A stretch of DNA of 64,000 nt from Cephalotus follicularis (taxonomy: Eukaryota > Streptophyta > Magnoliopsida > Oxalidales > Cephalotaceae): the NCBI GenBank assembly GCA_001972305.1, contig BDDD01002120.1, positions 131,216 to 195,215 on the forward strand, given 5' to 3'. Positions 63,499-64,000 of this stretch are shown piece by piece; position 1 is the stretch's first letter; every line of letters begins with the position of its first letter. Made by a program: the position numbers and the translations under genes. The notes beneath the pieces are model-generated. The model did not search any database, had not been told where the DNA came from, and saw only the letters and a program-made list of their open reading frames with translations.

Positions 63499-64000
63499 TC
63501 AAGTCTTCACATTATCTCCTCCTTTTTCTTCCGATTCTTCTTCTTCCGAAGAGGAGATGTCACTAGCTTCAATAAGACCTTTGGCAATCATCTTCTTCTC
63601 CAGTCTCCTAAGTCTTCTATGCTGGTTGTCAAAGAGGTCAAGAAATTCTCCTCAAATTATCCATCTTGATATTCAACTTCCTCATCTCATCCAACAAAAC
63701 ATCCATGGACGTTGACGCCTTGCTGCTGCTACTTGCTTGACCTTGCTGCATCTGTGGTGCAGGGGTTTGCTTCTTTCTCTGAACTTCTCCTTGCTCTTCA
63801 ACATCCTCACCTTCACCTTCAACTCTTTTTCTTCTCCTTCCACCTTCCTTGGACAGCCATTCAACACCTTTGTCAGAATCAAACACTCTCTTCCATCTCA
63901 TTCTTTTCAAGGAAGAGGCATTGTAGATGTCCCCAACATCTATCCTCGATGCAACTTCATTCCCAAACACTATCCCAAAGTGAGAGGGAATCTTAGTGAT
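63499..64000 (-). pseudogene. 3' end of a plant-transposon-type gene, partial
   Basis: It runs in from beyond the window and ends at TGA 63499-63501. The first part (SHFGIVFGNEVASRIDVGDI and YNASSLKRMRWKR) resembles the C-terminus of the 'putative plant transposon protein' family found as extra genes in Ty3/gypsy elements. A basic, Gln/Ser-rich linker and the KMDNL...HRRLRRLEKKMIAKGLIEA tail follow. One frameshift near 63655 (after MDNLRR) separates the two frames. The acidic SSSEEES end matches the tail at 61768-61920. Family call is moderate; function unknown. Confidence 0.5.

Overview
The window is a transposon-dense stretch of a seed-plant nuclear genome, most likely a eudicot. It has plant-lineage LTR retrotransposons (Tat-type and Del/Tekay-type Ty3/gypsy, Ty1/copia), plant hAT and Mutator-type DNA elements, plant-style spliced genes, and AT-rich spacers. 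The species cannot be named from sequence alone. The only convincing host-gene piece is the last exon of a DDX3/Ded1-type DEAD-box RNA helicase at 52820-53311 on the minus strand.

Layout. 1-1265: copia reverse transcriptase scrap and AT-rich DNA. 1266-13461: a full-length Tat-lineage gypsy element on the minus strand with ~875-bp LTRs, broken gag-pro-pol with dual RNase H, and an oppositely transcribed spliced extra gene (aORF) that carries a nested 863-bp solo LTR. 13467-20000: AT-rich DNA with a foldback MITE, a candidate Pack-MULE (15078-15847, 9-bp TSD), a solo Tat-like LTR (16175-16670) and old Del-type LTR fragments. 19976-37294: a truncated Del-type LTR split by a 2.4-kb solo LTR (20430-22874) and by a complete Del/Tekay chromovirus (23940-36228, TSD GGCCT), whose right LTR holds another 2.8-kb solo LTR (33279-36112). 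37295-42110: pieces of two more Del-type elements. 42644-50968: a second, rearranged copy of the Tat element; its aORF is still open, but its pol is lost at a one-base N, and its flanking DNA is present twice, once as an empty site. 50864-51668: non-autonomous hAT element. 52820-55387: helicase exon and upstream intron-like DNA. 55388-58844: copia element with 154-bp LTRs and a second N gap. 58845-about 63000: hAT element with a decayed transposase and long arms built from GGCGTCAACGCC-like repeats, with a 545-bp hAT MITE inside. 63499-64000: 3' end of a plant-transposon-type gene of unknown function.

How the parts relate. Most of the window is layered insertion, and intact target-site duplications give the order: Del-type host LTR, then the 2.4-kb solo LTR and the chromovirus, then the 2.8-kb solo LTR inside the chromovirus. 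The copia element probably sits in a helicase intron, with the hAT element inside its 3' LTR. Observations most worth follow-up are the spliced antisense aORF with its own TATA box and poly(A) signal, the candidate Pack-MULE, the clusters of GTCGAC- or GTCAAC-centred 10-12-bp repeats in unrelated elements, the presence/absence mosaic at 42644-50968 (probably two haplotypes joined by assembly), and an arginine-finger substitution in the helicase exon.
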